DNA of 64,000 bases from Deltaproteobacteria bacterium UBA2221 (GCA_002328485.1 DCUF01000082.1:21982-85981), one strand, 5' to 3'. Positions 1 to 8,767 are shown, numbered from the stretch's first letter. Notes: generated from the sequence alone by a model not told the origin. Made by a program: numbers and translations.

Positions 1-1011
1 GCGTTGCAGGGGAAGAGCCGACCGGTTATTATCGGCGGGCGGGCATTGCTGAGATCGGGATTGTCGCGACAGATTGAGAGTCTTTGTGGAGAAGCGTCTA
101 TTCCCCTCCTCACGACGACGTCGGGGAAGGGCCTGGTCTCTGAAGACCTGCCGTTTGTATTTGGCAATGTCATGGCCCCTGGAATCTCCAGGTCGATTCT
201 GTCCCGAGCGGACGTGGTGATCGCCATGGGAACGAGGCTCAGAGAAACGGATATCAAAACGCGAGGGGTGAAGATCGAGAGCCTCATACACATTGATGTC
301 GATGATGGATGGATGGGCAGAAACCATCCCACTGATCTGAAGATAGCATGCCCTGATTTGTCTTCGGTAATCGAGGATTTGGCCCAGATTTTCAAGAACA
401 GAAAGTCCGAGTGGTCCCTGGAGGCGCTCAAGGTCGAGCAGGCAAAGGAGCACGAGGATTTTCGAACGTCTCCCGGATACATCATCACGACCCTTCTCCG
501 TTCCGTCATACCTGCAGGCGCTACCACGGTATGGGATCTGACCCTCATCTCATACTGGGCGGAGTATTATTTCCCGGTGTGCAGAGGGGAATCCTTTGTC
601 ACGCCACGGGGCTCATCCCCCACCTTTTACGCTGTACCGGCCGCGATCGGGGCAACGATAGCGAGACCCGACCAGCCATGTCTGTGCGTCACGGGGGACG
701 GTTCATGCCTCCCCGGTCTTTCGGAGTTGGCCACGGTGAAAAAATGCAATATCCCCGTCGTCTTCCTTGTGTACAACAATAACAGCTACGGGGTGCTGGA
801 CGAGTACATGGCCAAACGCTGCGGTTTGGAAGGCGTCATGAACCTCTCCAACCCCGATTTTGTGAAACTGGCTCAAGCCTTCAATATAAAGGCCCTGCGG
901 ACACAAACGATTGATGAACTCAGAAGAGTGCTTCGGGAAGAGATAACCTGGCAGGAGCCATTTGTCATCGAATTCGATTTTCCCATTCTTCCTCCGCCCT
1001 GGCGGATATGA
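1..1011 (+). CDS. Thiamine-diphosphate enzyme, acetolactate-synthase-like (5' truncated)
   Basis: C-terminal part of a ThDP-dependent enzyme; the frame is open at base 1, so the N-terminal PYR domain lies outside the window. What remains is the central nucleotide-binding-like domain (about residues 5-130) and the ThDP/Mg-binding PP domain (about 155-335), with the GDG motif near residue 231 and the NNN stretch near 258 that together bind the Mg-diphosphate. This pattern is shared by acetolactate synthase large subunits, benzoylformate decarboxylase and oxalyl-CoA decarboxylase, so the substrate is not determined. No ilvN-like small subunit follows, which argues against a housekeeping IlvB. 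Confidence 0.8.
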   Translation, partial: ALQGKSRPVIIGGRALLRSGLSRQIESLCGEASIPLLTTTSGKGLVSEDLPFVFGNVMAPGISRSILSRADVVIAMGTRLRETDIKTRGVKIESLIHIDVDDGWMGRNHPTDLKIACPDLSSVIEDLAQIFKNRKSEWSLEALKVEQAKEHEDFRTSPGYIITTLLRSVIPAGATTVWDLTLISYWAEYYFPVCRGESFVTPRGSSPTFYAVPAAIGATIARPDQPCLCVTGDGSCLPGLSELATVKKCNIPVVFLVYNNNSYGVLDEYMAKRCGLEGVMNLSNPDFVKLAQAFNIKALRTQTIDELRRVLREEITWQEPFVIEFDFPILPPPWRI

Positions 1012-1247
1012 TTAGGGCCAAAGGCGCAAAATAGAGCAATAGAGAAATGGGAATAATGACTGCGATAAGTAAGGAGCGAGGAGATGGCCGCAAAGGTGTG
1101 AGATAGCGAAGCAGTTAAATGGCGAAATGGGATAAGCAAGACCCCGAGTAGTTTTTGGACAATCTACCATTTTTTCAATTTTCCCATTTGTGTCTCCGTC
1201 GTTCTGGAGGGGGCGACCGGGTAGCCGCCTTGCCGGTGCCCGAATAA

Positions 1248-1277
1248 TTGCAAAGAACCACGCGAATCGGATAAAAT
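1248..1277 (+). promoter_or_regulatory. Possible sigma70 promoter of the inositol-phosphatase-like gene
   Basis: TTGCAA (1248-1253), an 18-nt spacer and TAAAAT (1272-1277). The expected transcription start falls at about 1284-1285, on the ATG itself, and no Shine-Dalgarno sequence precedes that ATG. The transcript may therefore be leaderless. Read by eye only. Confidence 0.4.
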
Positions 1278-1284
1278 AACCGCA

Positions 1285-2061
1285 ATGTATGACGTTTTAG
1301 AATTCGCTGTCCAACTTGCCCTTGAGTCGGGAAAGATCCAAAAAAGATATTTTCGCGGCAATTTCACGGTGCGGTACAAGGGCGAGATCAACCTCGTTAC
1401 CGATGTGGACCTCGCCTGTCAGGATCGCATCATCAGCCTGATCAAGGAGAACTTTCCTGAGGACGAGATCATAGCCGAGGAAAAGCAGAACACGTTCCAC
1501 CCTGTCAAGAGCCGGTGGATAATCGACCCTATAGACGGAACGACAAACTATGCCCACGGCTACCCCTTCTTTTGCACCTCCATTGCATACGAGGCCAATG
1601 GCGAGATCGTTGCAGGCGTTGTTTACAACCCCATTTTTGATGAGCTCTTCTTTGCAAAAAAGGGCGGAGGGTCCTATCTGAACGGCGAGGCCTTGCGGGT
1701 ATCGGAGACAGCAGTCCTGAAACAGGCCTTGCTCAGCACCGGTTTCCCCTATGACCTGGATTCGAGCCCGGACAACAACCTGAGCAATTGGAGTCGCTTT
1801 TTATTTGGTGCGCAAGCACTCAGAAGGGATGGCTCGGCCGCTCTGAACCTCGCGTACGTGGCGGCAGGCCGCTTCGATGGCTTCTGGGAGATCAAGCTTC
1901 ATCCCTGGGATATAGCGGCCGGTTGTCTCATGGTGGCGGAAGCCGGTGGATTGGTGACCGCCTTGAATGGGGGGGATTTCGACCTCTACAGAGGCGATCT
2001 GTGTGCATCCAACGGCATCATTCATGGGGAGATGATAAGGATCTTGAAGGGGGAGTCGTGA
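1285..2061 (+). CDS. suhB: Inositol monophosphatase family protein
   Basis: A 258-residue cytosolic Mg-dependent phosphatase of the IMPase/SuhB family, which hydrolyses inositol-1-phosphate or related sugar phosphates. The metal-binding signature is visible: the Glu pair at about residues 65-66, the DPIDGTTN block at 81-88, and a C-terminal HPWDIAAG motif. Length is normal for the family. It overlaps the next gene by four bases (GTGA), so the two are probably translationally coupled. The ATG has no obvious ribosome binding site and sits just after a possible -10 box. Substrate is not settled by sequence; a role as SuhB-like RNA-polymerase cofactor is also known in the family. Confidence 0.85.
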   Translation: MYDVLEFAVQLALESGKIQKRYFRGNFTVRYKGEINLVTDVDLACQDRIISLIKENFPEDEIIAEEKQNTFHPVKSRWIIDPIDGTTNYAHGYPFFCTSIAYEANGEIVAGVVYNPIFDELFFAKKGGGSYLNGEALRVSETAVLKQALLSTGFPYDLDSSPDNNLSNWSRFLFGAQALRRDGSAALNLAYVAAGRFDGFWEIKLHPWDIAAGCLMVAEAGGLVTALNGGDFDLYRGDLCASNGIIHGEMIRILKGES

Positions 2062-2507
2062 AGGAATATTCCTACGATGACATAAGGTCTTCCATCCGGC
2101 CAACCCTTGGTGATAGCGTTCCCCTGTCCCTGTTTCGCATCCTCAGAATCATCGGAATGAGGGATCTCCTGGGTGAAAGCGCAGGCCCGACCCTCTACAT
2201 GATGGGAAAATCCGTCGGGAACATGCTTGCCCCCAAGACCATGGATGAATTCCAGACCACCATAAAGGAACTGAGAATAGGTATCCCTGAGATCGAGGCT
2301 GCCACGGAGGATCGACTCCTTGTCAATCTTCGTGAATGCATAACCTGTGCAGGGTTTTCCAATACGGGGGAGATGTTCTGCGATATGGAGAGTGGAATTA
2401 TCGCAGGCCTCCTCGAAAAGGTCTTCAACAAAAAGGCCAGGTCGACGCAAACAAAAAGCTGGTCTGTGGGCTATAATTACTGTCAGTTCGACGTTGTGCT
2501 CTATTGA
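2058..2507 (+). CDS. V4R-domain (4-vinyl reductase-like) small-molecule-binding protein
   Basis: About 149 residues starting at a GTG that overlaps the stop of the preceding gene. The C-terminal half has the V4R pattern: a Cys-rich CITCAGF segment, then MFCDMESGIIAGLLE, then a conserved hydrophobic end. V4R domains are ligand-binding modules, often found in front of NtrC-type regulators of aromatic catabolism and in bacteriochlorophyll-pathway proteins. Here the domain is a stand-alone protein just upstream of a histidine kinase that lacks a sensor domain of its own. It may be the ligand-sensing partner of that kinase; this is inference. The long open frame continuing upstream from 1788 is a shadow of suhB. 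Confidence 0.6.
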   Translation: MKEYSYDDIRSSIRPTLGDSVPLSLFRILRIIGMRDLLGESAGPTLYMMGKSVGNMLAPKTMDEFQTTIKELRIGIPEIEAATEDRLLVNLRECITCAGFSNTGEMFCDMESGIIAGLLEKVFNKKARSTQTKSWSVGYNYCQFDVVLY

Positions 2508-2529
2508 TTCCCTGTTTGGTCCCGTTACC

Positions 2530-3432
2530 ATGAGCAGCCCTGACGATAAGGATACGAATCCCCTCAAGCAATGTGAGGTTGAGCTTGAAGATGCGAAGAA
2601 TCTCTCAAGTGCCAGAGAGAAGCTCCTTCTGGCCAATCTCCGCGAGCTTGGCGAGGTCCACCACGCCCTGAGCGAGAAGATCGAGCAAATCAAGGAGCGT
2701 GACGAACGGATCAGGAGCTTCGATGAGATTCTGACCAGGGCAAACAGGCTTTCCTCCCTGGGAGAACTGGCTGCATCGATAGCTCACGAAATAAAAAATC
2801 CGCTCGTATCGATCGAAGGGTTTGCAAGACGTATTTCGCAAGCCAAGGACCCCGCCAAGGTTCAGCAGTATGCTCAGTTCATTGAACGGGAGGCGGAAAG
2901 ATTATCAAAAGTCCTGACCAGGCTCCTCGACTTCTCCAGAATGTCAGAGCCAGCCAAGGAACCTCTGGACCTGAACGAGACCGTGGATGATACCGTCCTT
3001 TTTTTGGAACATCATCTGACCCGGTTCAGAAATGTCAGCCTTACGGTGAAAAAAGCCAAGGAGCTTCCGGAAGTGCGGGCAGATAAGATCCACGTGCAGC
3101 AAGCGCTGATAAACATCGTCATGAATGCTGCCCAAGCCATGTTGGAAGGCGGACCTCTGGTCATAGAGACGGGCTCAGATGGAAAAGAGTATGCGTGGAT
3201 TGCCATAACGGATAGAGGGCCGGGCATTGAGCCCGATGCCTTGAACCACATCTTTGAGCCTTTCTTTACGACAAAGCCGAAAGGACAAGGAACCGGACTG
3301 GGCCTTCCCCTTTCCAAAAGGCTTATTGAGGCAAACGATGGGAAAATCGAGGTCGAGACTTCACCGGGAGAGGGGACGACATTCCGGCTCCTTCTGCCCT
3401 TCGCCCATAAGGGCGAGACGATAAGAAGCTGA
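2530..3432 (+). CDS. Soluble sensor histidine kinase
   Basis: A 300-residue kinase without membrane segments. Residues 15-75 are highly charged and heptad-like (probable coiled coil). The H box AHEIKNPL follows with phospho-acceptor His at about 86, then the N box (NIVMNAAQAM), the G1 box DRGPGIEP and the FEPFFTTK...GTGLGL G2 region, so both HisKA and HATPase_c are complete. ATG 2530 is chosen because upstream codons lie inside the V4R gene; no strong Shine-Dalgarno is seen. There is no PAS, GAF or periplasmic domain, so input must come through the coiled coil or a partner. No response regulator is encoded next to it. Confidence 0.85.
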   Translation: MSSPDDKDTNPLKQCEVELEDAKNLSSAREKLLLANLRELGEVHHALSEKIEQIKERDERIRSFDEILTRANRLSSLGELAASIAHEIKNPLVSIEGFARRISQAKDPAKVQQYAQFIEREAERLSKVLTRLLDFSRMSEPAKEPLDLNETVDDTVLFLEHHLTRFRNVSLTVKKAKELPEVRADKIHVQQALINIVMNAAQAMLEGGPLVIETGSDGKEYAWIAITDRGPGIEPDALNHIFEPFFTTKPKGQGTGLGLPLSKRLIEANDGKIEVETSPGEGTTFRLLLPFAHKGETIRS

Positions 3433-3508
3433 GACACTCAGAACCCACTGCCGAATTATCTTTTGTCTTTTCCTCTATCCGCTTCCTCGCTTCCACCCGT
3501 CGACTTCG

Positions 3509-4276
3509 TCAGAATTCAAGGGTCATCCCGTCATAGGCTGCTACGACGTCTATCCCCGTTTCACCCGTGATCTTATGGGCCAGGAGCGGTGGCTTCTCCT
3601 GGATAAAGTTTAGGCCGAAATGGGTCATGACGGCCATTTGCGGCCGAACGGCCGCGATAATCCTCCTAAAGTCGTCCACAGACAGGTGATCGATCTTTTC
3701 ATCGGAGGCAATGGGCTTCACGCGAAGCACGTTGACGATAAGGATATCCACCTGATCGTAGAAACCCGGTAGGGCGTCCCAAAAACGGGTGTCCGCGATA
3801 ATCCCGATTCTCTTGTTAAGATGAAATATCAGACCATATGATTCTACAGGGTGGATATGACGAACCGGTACCGTAAACGCTATGTCCCCCAGTCGATATT
3901 GTCCGTCCGGCCGTAGCAGATTCAGCCCCTCCAGATAGGAGCGGACGTACCGAAGGACGACGGGATCCTCTTCGATTGCGTCTCGGGGACAGAAAAGATG
4001 GCCCTTCCGCCTGAACCCGCCGTCGGCCATCGCCTCGATCATCACATTGACATCATTTGCATGGTCAAGGTGTTTGTGGGTCAGGATGATGCCGTCCAAT
4101 TGCGAAGGGTCATACCCGTTTCTCAGACCGTGGAGCCTGACAAGGGCCCCGGGACCGGGGTCGATGTACAGGTTGGTGTTCCGATAACTGAACCACAAAC
4201 CGCCCGTGGACCGCGCCTGCTTCGCTGTGACAACCCGGGCTCCGCCGGTCCCGACAAATCTGATAAAGCCTTCCAT
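3509..4276 (-). CDS. Metallo-beta-lactamase-fold hydrolase
   Basis: A 255-residue MBL-fold protein with the metal motif THKHLDH at residues 66-72 and further ligands in an ADTRF segment and a late MTHFG. The architecture resembles ribonuclease Z-like and phosphodiesterase-type MBL enzymes (PhnP relatives) rather than a beta-lactamase: there is no signal peptide and the core starts with VGTGGAR. It converges on the histidine kinase and diverges from the ogt gene, sharing a promoter region of under 60 bp. The substrate (RNA, cyclic nucleotide or phosphodiester) is unknown. Confidence 0.8.
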   Translation of the reverse strand: MEGFIRFVGTGGARVVTAKQARSTGGLWFSYRNTNLYIDPGPGALVRLHGLRNGYDPSQLDGIILTHKHLDHANDVNVMIEAMADGGFRRKGHLFCPRDAIEEDPVVLRYVRSYLEGLNLLRPDGQYRLGDIAFTVPVRHIHPVESYGLIFHLNKRIGIIADTRFWDALPGFYDQVDILIVNVLRVKPIASDEKIDHLSVDDFRRIIAAVRPQMAVMTHFGLNFIQEKPPLLAHKITGETGIDVVAAYDGMTLEF

Positions 4277-4333
4277 CGTGGTCCTCGTTTATGTTATCTT
4301 CTAAGTCTAAAAGTTGAGGTAGCGGAAGTCAAT

Positions 4334-4867
4334 TTGGATAGAATAGAGTTCGCCATAGACAGGTCTGATTTCGGTAATCTCACCCTGGTGACCCGGAACG
4401 GAAGGCTGGTCAGCCTTGATATCGATTCGGATGACCGGCTCCGGTTGAGAAAGTCCGTTTTATCCCGATATCCGGATGCTAAGGAACGGCCCGAGTCCTT
4501 CCGGCCCCTCCTGCGAGCCCTGGACCGTTATTTTAAAGGCAGGCGGGTCGATTTTGAGACAGCTTTGGACATGGATGATTTGGGGGATTTCACACGGGCG
4601 GTTTTGACCGAGGTGTCAAAGGTGCCCTATGGAAAGACGACGACCTATGGGAGTCTGGGCGCGGCGATAGGGTTCCCCAGGGCGCCGAGGGCGGTGGGGC
4701 AGGCGCTAGGACGAAATCCCATCCCCATCGTTGTACCCTGCCACAGGGTCGTAAAAGCCGATGGATCTTTGGGCGGGTTTACTATAGGCATAGAGATGAA
4801 AGCGCGCCTTCTGACTATCGAAGGCATCCGCCTTAGGAGACTTGGTAACTCTATCGTCCTCTCATAA
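4334..4867 (+). CDS. ogt: Methylated-DNA--protein-cysteine methyltransferase
   Basis: Suicide DNA repair protein that transfers alkyl groups from O6-alkylguanine to its own cysteine. The active-site motif PCHRV is at residues 135-139 (acceptor Cys136), preceded by the recognition-helix region containing VPYGKTTTYGSLG and RAVGQALGRNP. With a TTG start at 4334 the protein is 177 residues, the usual size. The open frame runs on upstream antisense to the MBL gene, but no ATG or GTG fits there, and a GAGG about 15 bases upstream supports the TTG. It ends 28 bp before the RfaH-like gene and may be co-transcribed with it. Confidence 0.85.
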   Translation: MDRIEFAIDRSDFGNLTLVTRNGRLVSLDIDSDDRLRLRKSVLSRYPDAKERPESFRPLLRALDRYFKGRRVDFETALDMDDLGDFTRAVLTEVSKVPYGKTTTYGSLGAAIGFPRAPRAVGQALGRNPIPIVVPCHRVVKADGSLGGFTIGIEMKARLLTIEGIRLRRLGNSIVLS

Positions 4868-4895
4868 AAAGACTTCCAGAGGTTTGTGACAGCCC

Positions 4896-5390
4896 ATGAA
4901 GCAGTGGTTTGTGGTCAATACAAAGCCAAAGAACGAAAACCGGGCCGCCCACAATCTCGAATCCGGCGGATTTGAAGTGCTGAGCCCCAGGCTGAAGGTC
5001 CGTAAATATAGGGAAACAAAATTCCTTGATGTCGTAGAGCCCATGTTCCCCAACTACATTTTTGTAAAGTTCCATCCCGTTGACGACTATCATATGGTCA
5101 AATACGCCAGGGGTGTCAAAAAAATAATCACCTTCGGCGGAAAGATGGTCCCTCTGCAGGACCAATTCATCGAGTTTATCCGGGGGCGACTTGTCGATGG
5201 CGTCGCCAAGATAGAGAAGAAGAGATTCAAGAAAGGCGAACGCATCTTCATCAAAGACGGCCCTTTCAAAGGTCTGCCAGGTGTCTTCGAGAGAGAGTTG
5301 GAGGGTGAAGAGCGGGTCATGATACTCCTCGAAGGCATCAATTATTACGCCCAGATGGTGATCGACAGCGACCTGATCGCGGAGCCGTAG
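4896..5390 (+). CDS. rfaH: RfaH-type transcription antiterminator (NusG paralog)
   Basis: A 164-residue specialised NusG homolog: NGN domain (about 1-100) and a KOW-type C-terminal domain (about 112-160). Several stretches match E. coli RfaH as I know it: EPMFPNYIFVKF near residues 48-59, ARGV at 71-74 followed by ITFG, and a C-terminal segment with GPFKGLPGVF. The Arg of ARGV corresponds to RfaH Arg73, which contacts the ops hairpin. RfaH/UpxY/LoaP proteins are recruited at the start of long surface-glycan or natural-product operons and suppress pausing and Rho termination. This gene lies directly upstream of such a locus, and an ops-like element occurs in the leader. It is clearly a paralog rather than the housekeeping nusG, which would sit with secE/rplK. 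Confidence 0.85.
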   Translation: MKQWFVVNTKPKNENRAAHNLESGGFEVLSPRLKVRKYRETKFLDVVEPMFPNYIFVKFHPVDDYHMVKYARGVKKIITFGGKMVPLQDQFIEFIRGRLVDGVAKIEKKRFKKGERIFIKDGPFKGLPGVFERELEGEERVMILLEGINYYAQMVIDSDLIAEP

Positions 5391-5612
5391 TCGATGCTTC
5401 GACGCCCCTTCCAATGCCTGGCCAAAAGCAGCGGTTCGTGCCTAAACTTTGATAAGAATCTGAGACAAACGTTTTTCACAAAGCGTTTCCGTCGATACTG
5501 GTCAGTCACGGATGGAGGTCGCCAATTCACTGCCGATCCATCTTCTGGCAGAGGCTTTACGCACGTACTTGGTACGACAATTGCAACCAGCCTTTGACAA
5601 CCGACAAAAGCC

Positions 5613-5641
5613 TTGACAAAAAGCGTATGATTCGAAATAAA
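5613..5641 (+). promoter_or_regulatory. Possible sigma70 promoter of the glycan operon
   Basis: TTGACA at 5613-5618, 17-nt spacer, AATAAA at 5636-5641 (four of six -10 matches). Transcription from here would begin about 55 bases upstream of the ops-like element. Confidence 0.35.
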
Positions 5642-5702
5642 AGGTGTTGTCGTGAGGAATCTAATCACGGTTTTAGCCTGCGTCATGAAACGATGCTCGA
5701 AA

Positions 5703-5713
5703 GGCGGTAGCAT
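5703..5713 (+). promoter_or_regulatory. ops-like element (RfaH recruitment site)
   Basis: GGCGGTAGCAT matches the E. coli ops core GGCGGTAGCGT at 10 of 11 positions, on the coding strand and about 215 bp before the first glycan gene. The last five bases (AGCAT, 5709-5713) can pair with ATGCT at 5693-5697, so part of the element would sit in a small hairpin. Position, strand and the adjacent rfaH-like gene all support it; function is inferred. Confidence 0.6.
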
Positions 5714-5928
5714 ATCGCAAATCTCCATGTAATAGTTGAGAAGCAAAGAACAATGGTCACACAGTTTCCATCACGCTTGTTGCTGAACCAGTCGCTCGCC
5801 ATCTCCTTTTTGATCGAAAAGACGAGGAGATACAGCCAAGACTTAGTCAGATGGCCTTCGAGAGCATCGCTTGAGACGAATTATGTTATTGCCGAATCTG
5901 GCTGTGCCCTTAATTGTCAAGGTGAGGA

Positions 5929-6918
5929 ATGGGCAGAAAAAGGATAGAAGCGAAGGAAACGGAGAGGAATTTTGTGCTAATCGGGGCGGCGGGTTATGTA
6001 GCACCGAGACACATGAAGGCCATAAAAGACACGGGGAACCGTCTCATTGCCGCCTTGGACAAACATGATGCGGTCGGTGTTATCGATAACTATTTTCCGG
6101 ATGCCGATTTCTTCGTTGAATTCGAACGCCTTGATCGACATGTTGAGAAGCTGAGGCGATTGGGGCATGAAAGAAAAGTTGACTACGTCAGCATAGCCTC
6201 TCCGAACTATCTGCACGACGCACATATTCGATTTGCGCTACGAGTCGGCGCTCATGCCATATGCGAAAAACCTCTTGTCCTGAATCCCTGGAACGTGGAT
6301 GCCCTGGCCGACATCGAGCGGGAATCGGGGAGAAAAGTCAATGCAGTGCTGCAGCTAAGGCATCATCCGGCCATTGTTGCCCTAAAGCAACGAGTGAACA
6401 AGACGACTTCTGTTAGCAAGGCAGATGTTGATCTCACTTATGTCACGTCGCGGGGTAAATGGTATATGGTGTCCTGGAAGGGCGATGTGCCGAAATCAGG
6501 GGGTATTGCAACGAACATAGGCATCCATTTCTTCGATATGCTCCAGTGGGTTTTTGGCCCCGTTCAGTCAAACCGGGTTCATCTGCTTGAACCAAAAAAG
6601 GCGTCAGGATTCCTTGAGCTCCGCGATGCGCGGGTCAGGTGGTTTCTCTCTCTTGATCGAGAGGATCTCCCGGAGCCTGTGAGGACCGCCGCCGGTAACA
6701 CCTATAGATCCGTGAGCGTGAATGGTGAGGAGATAGAATTCTCTGATGGTTTTGGGGACCTCCATACAGTGAGCTACCGGGAAATACTTCGGGGCAACGG
6801 ATTCGGGCTCTCTGACGTGAAACCGGCCATAGAAATCGTCTACGATATCAGAAATGCAACAAATGTGGTTCTCAAGGGGGACTACCACCCTTTGCTAAAA
6901 TCAGTGACCAGAGAGTAG
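5929..6918 (+). CDS. wbpB: UDP-N-acetylglucosaminuronate 3-dehydrogenase (WbpB/WlbA type)
   Basis: Gfo/Idh/MocA-family oxidoreductase, 329 residues. The Rossmann start VLIGAAGYVAPRHMKAI and the EKPLVLNPWNVDAL segment with catalytic Lys are characteristic of WlbA/WbpB, which oxidises C3 of UDP-GlcNAc-uronic acid with NAD. The next two genes encode the acetyltransferase and aminotransferase of the same route. The ATG is very close to its GGTGAGG; an in-frame GTG at 5974 behind GGAGAGG is better spaced and would give 314 residues, nearer to family length, so the start is uncertain. It is the first gene of the glycan operon proper. Confidence 0.8.
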   Translation: MGRKRIEAKETERNFVLIGAAGYVAPRHMKAIKDTGNRLIAALDKHDAVGVIDNYFPDADFFVEFERLDRHVEKLRRLGHERKVDYVSIASPNYLHDAHIRFALRVGAHAICEKPLVLNPWNVDALADIERESGRKVNAVLQLRHHPAIVALKQRVNKTTSVSKADVDLTYVTSRGKWYMVSWKGDVPKSGGIATNIGIHFFDMLQWVFGPVQSNRVHLLEPKKASGFLELRDARVRWFLSLDREDLPEPVRTAAGNTYRSVSVNGEEIEFSDGFGDLHTVSYREILRGNGFGLSDVKPAIEIVYDIRNATNVVLKGDYHPLLKSVTRE

Positions 6919-6924
6919 AAGACA

Positions 6925-7587
6925 ATGGGCGAAAAGAATTGGTTTGTTCACGAAAGTAGTTACATTGACCAAGGGGTAGAGATCGGTGAAGGCACCAAAA
7001 TTTGGTACTTCTGCCATGTCTTAAAAAACGCCAAGATAGGGAGAAACTGCGTAGTCGGTCAGAATGTGTCCATCGAAACGAACGTCGTTGTCGGCGACCG
7101 ATGCAAGATACAGAACAATGTGTCTATATATAAAGGCGTAACCCTTGAAGATGATGTCTTCTGTGGTCCGTCGTGCGTTTTCACCAATGTCTACAATCCA
7201 AGAGCGTTTATCGAGAGAAAGCAGGAGTTCAGGCCTACTCTGGTTAGACGAGGTGCGACGATTGGCGCAAATGCCACGGTAGTGTGCGGTGTGACTATCG
7301 GCCGGTACGCACTCGTAGGCGCGGGTGCGGTCGTGAAGCAAGACGTACCAGATTACGCCATCGTTGCGGGAGTGCCGGCTCGACAGATAGGGTGGACCTG
7401 CAAATGCGGAACCAGACTAAGCATACCGGGCTTAAAGAATAAAGGCGTTACAGAAGACATAGGGGTGGCCAAATGCTTATACTGTGGTAACGAGTATCAG
7501 CTTCAAGTTGACAAACTGATGGTGATCAGTGAAATCGAGAACTACCTTGGCCTCACTTTGACCAACGGTCCGAGCGAGATCGGTTAG
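6925..7587 (+). CDS. wbpD: UDP-3-amino-GlcNAc-uronate N-acetyltransferase (WbpD/WlbB type)
   Basis: A 220-residue acyltransferase of the left-handed beta-helix type, with hexapeptide repeats over about residues 10-150 (for example IGEGTKI and IGRNCVVG) and a coenzyme A-binding end. A C-terminal extension carries CKC and CLYC pairs, a probable small zinc-binding tail as in the WlbB subfamily. It acetylates the 3-amino group made by the adjacent aminotransferase, giving UDP-2,3-diacetamido-2,3-dideoxy-glucuronic acid. It starts six bases after wbpB. Confidence 0.8.
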   Translation: MGEKNWFVHESSYIDQGVEIGEGTKIWYFCHVLKNAKIGRNCVVGQNVSIETNVVVGDRCKIQNNVSIYKGVTLEDDVFCGPSCVFTNVYNPRAFIERKQEFRPTLVRRGATIGANATVVCGVTIGRYALVGAGAVVKQDVPDYAIVAGVPARQIGWTCKCGTRLSIPGLKNKGVTEDIGVAKCLYCGNEYQLQVDKLMVISEIENYLGLTLTNGPSEIG

Positions 7588-7600
7588 CGGAAAGAGTCCC

Positions 7601-8767
7601 ATGAAAATTCCCATGTTGGATCTCAAGCGTGAATATGAGTATATGAAGGAGGACATCGACGCCGCTATTGCCCGTTGCCTTCAGCATCAGCAGTGGATCC
7701 TTGGACCCGACGTAGAGGAATTTGAGGGTAAGGTGGCAGAGTATATAGACGTCCGTCACTGTATCGGTGCCTCTTCGGGTACGGATGCACTCGTGCTTGC
7801 CCTTCGCGCTCTCGCCTTGAAAACAAAAGGTCAGGAGTATTTCGATCGTTCCGACCTGGTTATCACCACCCCTTTTACCTTCACCGCCACGGGAGATGCG
7901 ATCCTTCGAGCTGGAGCAACCCCCGCATTCGTTGATATCGATTCCAAAACGTTCAATATTGACCCCGATCTGATTCGTAAATTCCTTTCGAGCCTTTCGT
8001 CCCGTGACCTGGTCCGCGTCAAGGGCCTTCTTCCCGTCCATCTCTATGGCCGATCATGTGAGATGGATGACATTATGGCAATCGCCAACGAGTACGGCCT
8101 CTTTGTCGTAGAGGATGTGGCTCAGGCCTTTGGTGGAGGTTGGAGGGGAAGAAAACTGGGATCGATCGGAACGGCTGGGGCTTTCAGCTTCTTCCCGTCG
8201 AAAAACCTTGGGGGGTTTGGTGACGCCGGTATGGTGTCCACCAACGATGACCAGATTGCCGAACTGGTCCGGCTGCTTCTCAAGCACGGGGGAAAAGACA
8301 AATACAATGTGGATCATATCGGATACAATGCGAGGCTTGATACCCTTCAGGCGGCGGTGCTTTTGGCAAAGTTGAAGTATGTTGATGAATTCAACGAACG
8401 GAGAAGGAGGATCGCTTCAGCCTACAACGAGCTTTTTGGGGGGTCCGAGGGTATTAGTGTGCCAATGCAGGGGTCTGAATGCGATCTGGTTCGCCATGTC
8501 TATCATCAATATACAATCAGACACCCTGAGCGCGACAAGTTTCGAGAATATTTGGAAACCAACGGGATAGATTCCATGATCTATTATCCCACCCCCCTCC
8601 ATAAAATGAAGCTTTTTGACGAGGGACGGAGCATGGTGCTCGAAAGACCCGTTGTCGCGGAAGAGGCGGCCCGTTCCGTCCTCAGTCTGCCCGTTGAGCC
8701 CTTGCAGACACAAGAAGAAGCGGCCGCCATTGCCTGCAAGATTCAGGAATTCATCAACCGTCGCTGA
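7601..8767 (+). CDS. wbpE: UDP-3-keto-GlcNAc-uronate aminotransferase (WbpE/WlbC type)
   Basis: DegT/DnrJ/EryC1/StrS-family PLP aminotransferase, 388 residues. The PLP lysine is in SFFPSKNLGG at about residue 200, and the GTDALVLAL and VEDVAQAFGG motifs that bind PLP are present. With WbpB and WbpD next to it the substrate is most likely UDP-2-acetamido-3-keto-glucuronate; in characterised systems the WlbA and WlbC reactions are coupled through cofactor recycling. The start is ATG 7601, 13 bases after wbpD. Confidence 0.8.
   Translation: MKIPMLDLKREYEYMKEDIDAAIARCLQHQQWILGPDVEEFEGKVAEYIDVRHCIGASSGTDALVLALRALALKTKGQEYFDRSDLVITTPFTFTATGDAILRAGATPAFVDIDSKTFNIDPDLIRKFLSSLSSRDLVRVKGLLPVHLYGRSCEMDDIMAIANEYGLFVVEDVAQAFGGGWRGRKLGSIGTAGAFSFFPSKNLGGFGDAGMVSTNDDQIAELVRLLLKHGGKDKYNVDHIGYNARLDTLQAAVLLAKLKYVDEFNERRRRIASAYNELFGGSEGISVPMQGSECDLVRHVYHQYTIRHPERDKFREYLETNGIDSMIYYPTPLHKMKLFDEGRSMVLERPVVAEEAARSVLSLPVEPLQTQEEAAAIACKIQEFINRR

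Larger units (their letters stand above)
5391..5928 (+). other. Long untranslated leader of the glycan operon
   Basis: About 540 bp with no convincing gene; the small open frames on both strands look random. It holds a possible promoter (5613-5641), a weak hairpin CGTGA/TCACG at 5651-5669 followed by GTTTT, and the ops-like element at 5703-5713. Long leaders with ops elements are the usual arrangement of RfaH-controlled operons. Confidence 0.6.
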
